A stretch of DNA of 7,414 nt. Source: JAJBWD01 sp041821285 (GTDB lineage Bacteria; Bacillota; Clostridia; Clostridiales; Clostridiaceae). The stretch covers positions 1 to 7,414 of the forward strand of contig JBGUER010000154.1 of assembly GCA_041821285.1 (NCBI GenBank), written 5' to 3'. Of the stretch, positions 5,709-7,414 are shown in pieces (the first letter of the stretch is position 1; the number at the start of each line of letters is the position of its first letter). A program made the translations under genes and the position numbers. The notes under the pieces were generated by a model. The model made no database searches and was not told the origin of the DNA. It worked only from the letters and a program-made list of their open reading frames with translations.

Positions 5709-7055
5709 TTATTTACAAAAGTAGATTAGTAAAAATAAAAGCATCATATTAGTTTCAGAGATAAAAGAATTCTTGCCTTTTGAATAAATTTCTTTTTTCT
5801 TATTGTAAAAAACTGTTTTTGCAAAGCAAGGCATTAACCCTGAATTATAAGGAGAAGGGAAGACAGAGGATTTAAAGTTTTCTTCTTCTAATAAATTTTC
5901 TGCATTCTTAGAAAAATCTCTATACCTTTCTACATCCTCAGTGTCAGGTGCATCAGTCCAACTTAAAATAATATATGAGTCTAAAAATAATCGTTTATAG
6001 ATGTCAAACAAAACTAAAGTATTTTCATCTTTTTCTGCTAATTCACTATAATATAAATAACAAGAAAGTGTATATAAAACTATTTCAGAACAAGTAAATT
6101 CCACCTCTTTTTTGTCGGATGTTTTTTTTAGTGTTCCTTTTTCATTGTCATAAATAGATAATAAATCACAAGCTAGGTCTGCTGCTTTTTCTTTATAGCT
6201 TAGGATTTCACAATTTTTATATAACATATAGTAATTTAAAAACATCATAGATTTGTATTCTATGCTTTCTTTAAATAAATTGACCTTTTCTTCATAAGAA
6301 TTTTTAAGGTAATCACAAGTATCCATTAAAAGAAATTTAGTTTTATCATTTTTGCAATAACTATAAAAAATATTCAGGTTAAGAGTAAATTTAATTAAAT
6401 CATCAAAAGGAAGAGAATATATATCATCTCGATAAGTTATGAACATATTTAAAATATCTAATGAAAAATTCTTAAAATCTTCGGATATTTTACCTTTATT
6501 TTCAAGTGAAAATTTATAATATGCATTCATCATTACAGCTTGGTCGGAGAACTTAAATTTTTTTTTCTTGGTTTCAAATTTAATTTCGTTAATTAATGAG
6601 TCAGATATATCTTTTTTATCTACAAAAACTCCTTCTTCATTTCTAAAATATGAAGCATAAAAGGATAATTGTTTTTTTGAAATATTGTTATATAAGTAAT
6701 AATAATCATATTTACTTTTGTCTGAATCTTTAAATTTAAAATAGTAAGTAGAAAGCTCCAATAAGCAAAGGGACATATATCCATTAGCAGATATTACAAT
6801 ATCTTTTTTCAAAGATTCTTCTTTCAAAGAAAAATCTCCATCTTCGTTTTTGAGTTTAGGATTAGCTTTTTTATAGATACAAAGAAGAGGAGATACAGTT
6901 TTTTTAGTGTTCAATTCTTTTGGATTAGAAGTAATTCCACACTTTGAATAAAGACTAATACTTTTTATAGATTCTTTAGAAAAATAAAATAGTTGATTTT
7001 TAATATTATCTTTTGTTATTGTGTTTATTCTTAGAAAGGGTCCTATATATTTCAA
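5709..7055 (-). CDS. Uncharacterised 448-residue helical protein with repeated N-E-x-G motif
   Basis: I do not recognise this protein. It starts at TTG 7055-7053 with GGTGGTG five bases upstream. An in-frame TAA lies 24 bases further out, with no ATG or GTG between, so the TTG is the only reasonable start. No signal peptide or clear membrane segment is visible, so it is probably cytoplasmic. It is rich in Lys, Tyr, Phe and Leu. A short motif recurs: NEDGDF (70-75), NEEGVF (139-144) and NEKGTL (304-309). After each come 15-25 polar residues and then a helix: ISANGYMSLCLLELSTYY, FSDQAVMMNAYYKFS and FTCSEIVLYTLSCYLYYSEL. The C-terminus, FISETNMMLLFLLIYF, resembles the helix part alone. This turn-plus-helix-pair pattern resembles helical-hairpin (alpha/alpha) toroid folds, which is inference. 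It lies between a convergent and a divergent neighbour and is probably transcribed alone. That it is a real gene is near certain from length and signals. Confidence 0.88.
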   Translation of the reverse strand: MKYIGPFLRINTITKDNIKNQLFYFSKESIKSISLYSKCGITSNPKELNTKKTVSPLLCIYKKANPKLKNEDGDFSLKEESLKKDIVISANGYMSLCLLELSTYYFKFKDSDKSKYDYYYLYNNISKKQLSFYASYFRNEEGVFVDKKDISDSLINEIKFETKKKKFKFSDQAVMMNAYYKFSLENKGKISEDFKNFSLDILNMFITYRDDIYSLPFDDLIKFTLNLNIFYSYCKNDKTKFLLMDTCDYLKNSYEEKVNLFKESIEYKSMMFLNYYMLYKNCEILSYKEKAADLACDLLSIYDNEKGTLKKTSDKKEVEFTCSEIVLYTLSCYLYYSELAEKDENTLVLFDIYKRLFLDSYIILSWTDAPDTEDVERYRDFSKNAENLLEEENFKSSVFPSPYNSGLMPCFAKTVFYNKKKEIYSKGKNSFISETNMMLLFLLIYFCK

Positions 7056-7060
7056 TTCTA

Positions 7061-7067
7061 CACCACC
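7061..7067 (-). promoter_or_regulatory. Ribosome binding site fixing the TTG start of the 448-residue protein gene
   Basis: The minus strand reads GGTGGTG here, then TAGAA, then the TTG. It pairs with the GGTG part of the anti-Shine-Dalgarno complement rather than the GGAGG core. An ATG overlaps it out of frame (7070-7068) but meets TAG after two codons, so it is not the start. Confidence 0.55.
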
Positions 7068-7178
7068 ATATATTATTCCTTATATAATAATATGATTTAA
7101 ATTTAAAAATATTATTAAATATAATAATTTTACTAGATAAAAACTTTATGATTGAATTATGAATTATTACAATAAAAA

Positions 7179-7187
7179 TGTTATAAT
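7179..7187 (+). promoter_or_regulatory. Extended -10 promoter element upstream of rph
   Basis: TGTTATAAT combines a perfect TATAAT (7182-7187) with the TG extension one base upstream. The -35 region is poor (TATGAA at 7158-7163, 18-base spacer), which an extended -10 can compensate for. Transcription would begin about 7193-7195, giving a leader of around 30 bases with the GGAGG at 7213-7217. The rest of the gap to the divergent gene (7056-7178) is nearly pure A/T, and I could not pick out a defensible promoter there for the minus-strand gene. Confidence 0.55.
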
Positions 7188-7223
7188 AATAGAACTATAG
7201 ATTAATTGATTCGGAGGAAAATA

Positions 7224-7414
7224 ATGAGAATAGATAGCAGAAAGAATGATCAAATAAGAAATACCAAGATAACAAGAAATTATACTAAATACGCAGAAGG
7301 GTCAGTTTTAATAGAAGTTGGTGAAACAAAAGTAATATGTACAGCGACTATAGAAGATAAGGTTCCTCCTTTTATAAAAGGAAGTGGTGGAGGATGGATT
7401 GCTGCAGAATATAG
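7224..7414 (+). CDS. rph: Ribonuclease PH, N-terminal part (3' end outside window)
   Basis: RNase PH is a phosphate-dependent 3'-5' exoribonuclease that trims the 3' ends of tRNA precursors and other RNAs; it works as a hexamer in the cytoplasm. The 63 complete codons visible give MRIDSRKNDQIRNTKITRNY, then YAEGSVLIEVGETKVICTAT and VPPFIKGSGGGWIAAEY, which follow the family N-terminus closely (R-x-D-x-R, the EGS strand and the G-S-G-x-G-W turn). The whole protein is normally about 240-260 residues, so about a quarter is present. The ATG has GGAGG six bases upstream (7213-7217). It is divergent from the unrecognised 448-residue gene and has an extended -10 promoter of its own, so it probably starts a new transcription unit to the right. 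Confidence 0.96.
   Translation, partial: MRIDSRKNDQIRNTKITRNYTKYAEGSVLIEVGETKVICTATIEDKVPPFIKGSGGGWIAAEY

Overview
The window is strongly AT-rich chromosomal DNA from a low-GC Firmicute, most likely Clostridium or a close relative. The signs are codon use dominated by ATA, AGA, TTA and AAA, strong AGGAGG/GGTGAT-type ribosome binding sites, two TTG starts, and the order ligA-gatC-gatA-gatB. I see no mobile element, CRISPR array, tRNA or rRNA, and no change in base composition that would suggest recent transfer.

Layout. (1) Positions 1-767 hold the 3' part of ligA (NAD-dependent DNA ligase), entering from the left. (2) Positions 852-4052 hold gatC, gatA and gatB. The three are packed almost without gaps and encode the complete GatCAB amidotransferase, which makes Gln-tRNA(Gln), and where needed Asn-tRNA(Asn), from mischarged precursors. 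A perfect 11-bp hairpin ends the operon. (3) Positions 4072-4242, on the minus strand, hold a 56-codon gene for a single-pass membrane protein with an excellent ribosome binding site. It converges on gatB and shares its terminator. (4) Positions 4410-5690 hold an exported protein related to the oligopeptide-binding (family 5) solute-binding proteins. It is shorter than the family norm and has no lipoprotein cysteine. (5) Positions 5709-7055, on the minus strand, hold a 448-residue protein I do not recognise. It looks cytoplasmic and helical, with a motif of the form N-E-x-G repeated three times. It converges on gene 4 and shares a second two-way terminator. (6) Positions 7224-7414 hold the start of rph (ribonuclease PH), divergent from gene 5 and running off the right edge.

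How the parts relate. ligA and gatCAB are housekeeping functions read in one direction with no clear terminator between them. The three genes between gatB and rph alternate in strand, so each is probably its own transcription unit. Each of the two convergent junctions is closed by one symmetrical hairpin, and the stop codons of the converging genes lie in or next to that hairpin. No stretch longer than 300 bases lacks a gene.

I found no convincing new multi-gene system. The parts that best merit attention are the unrecognised 448-residue repeat protein, the stripped-down solute-binding-like protein, and the small membrane protein, which is easy to miss.
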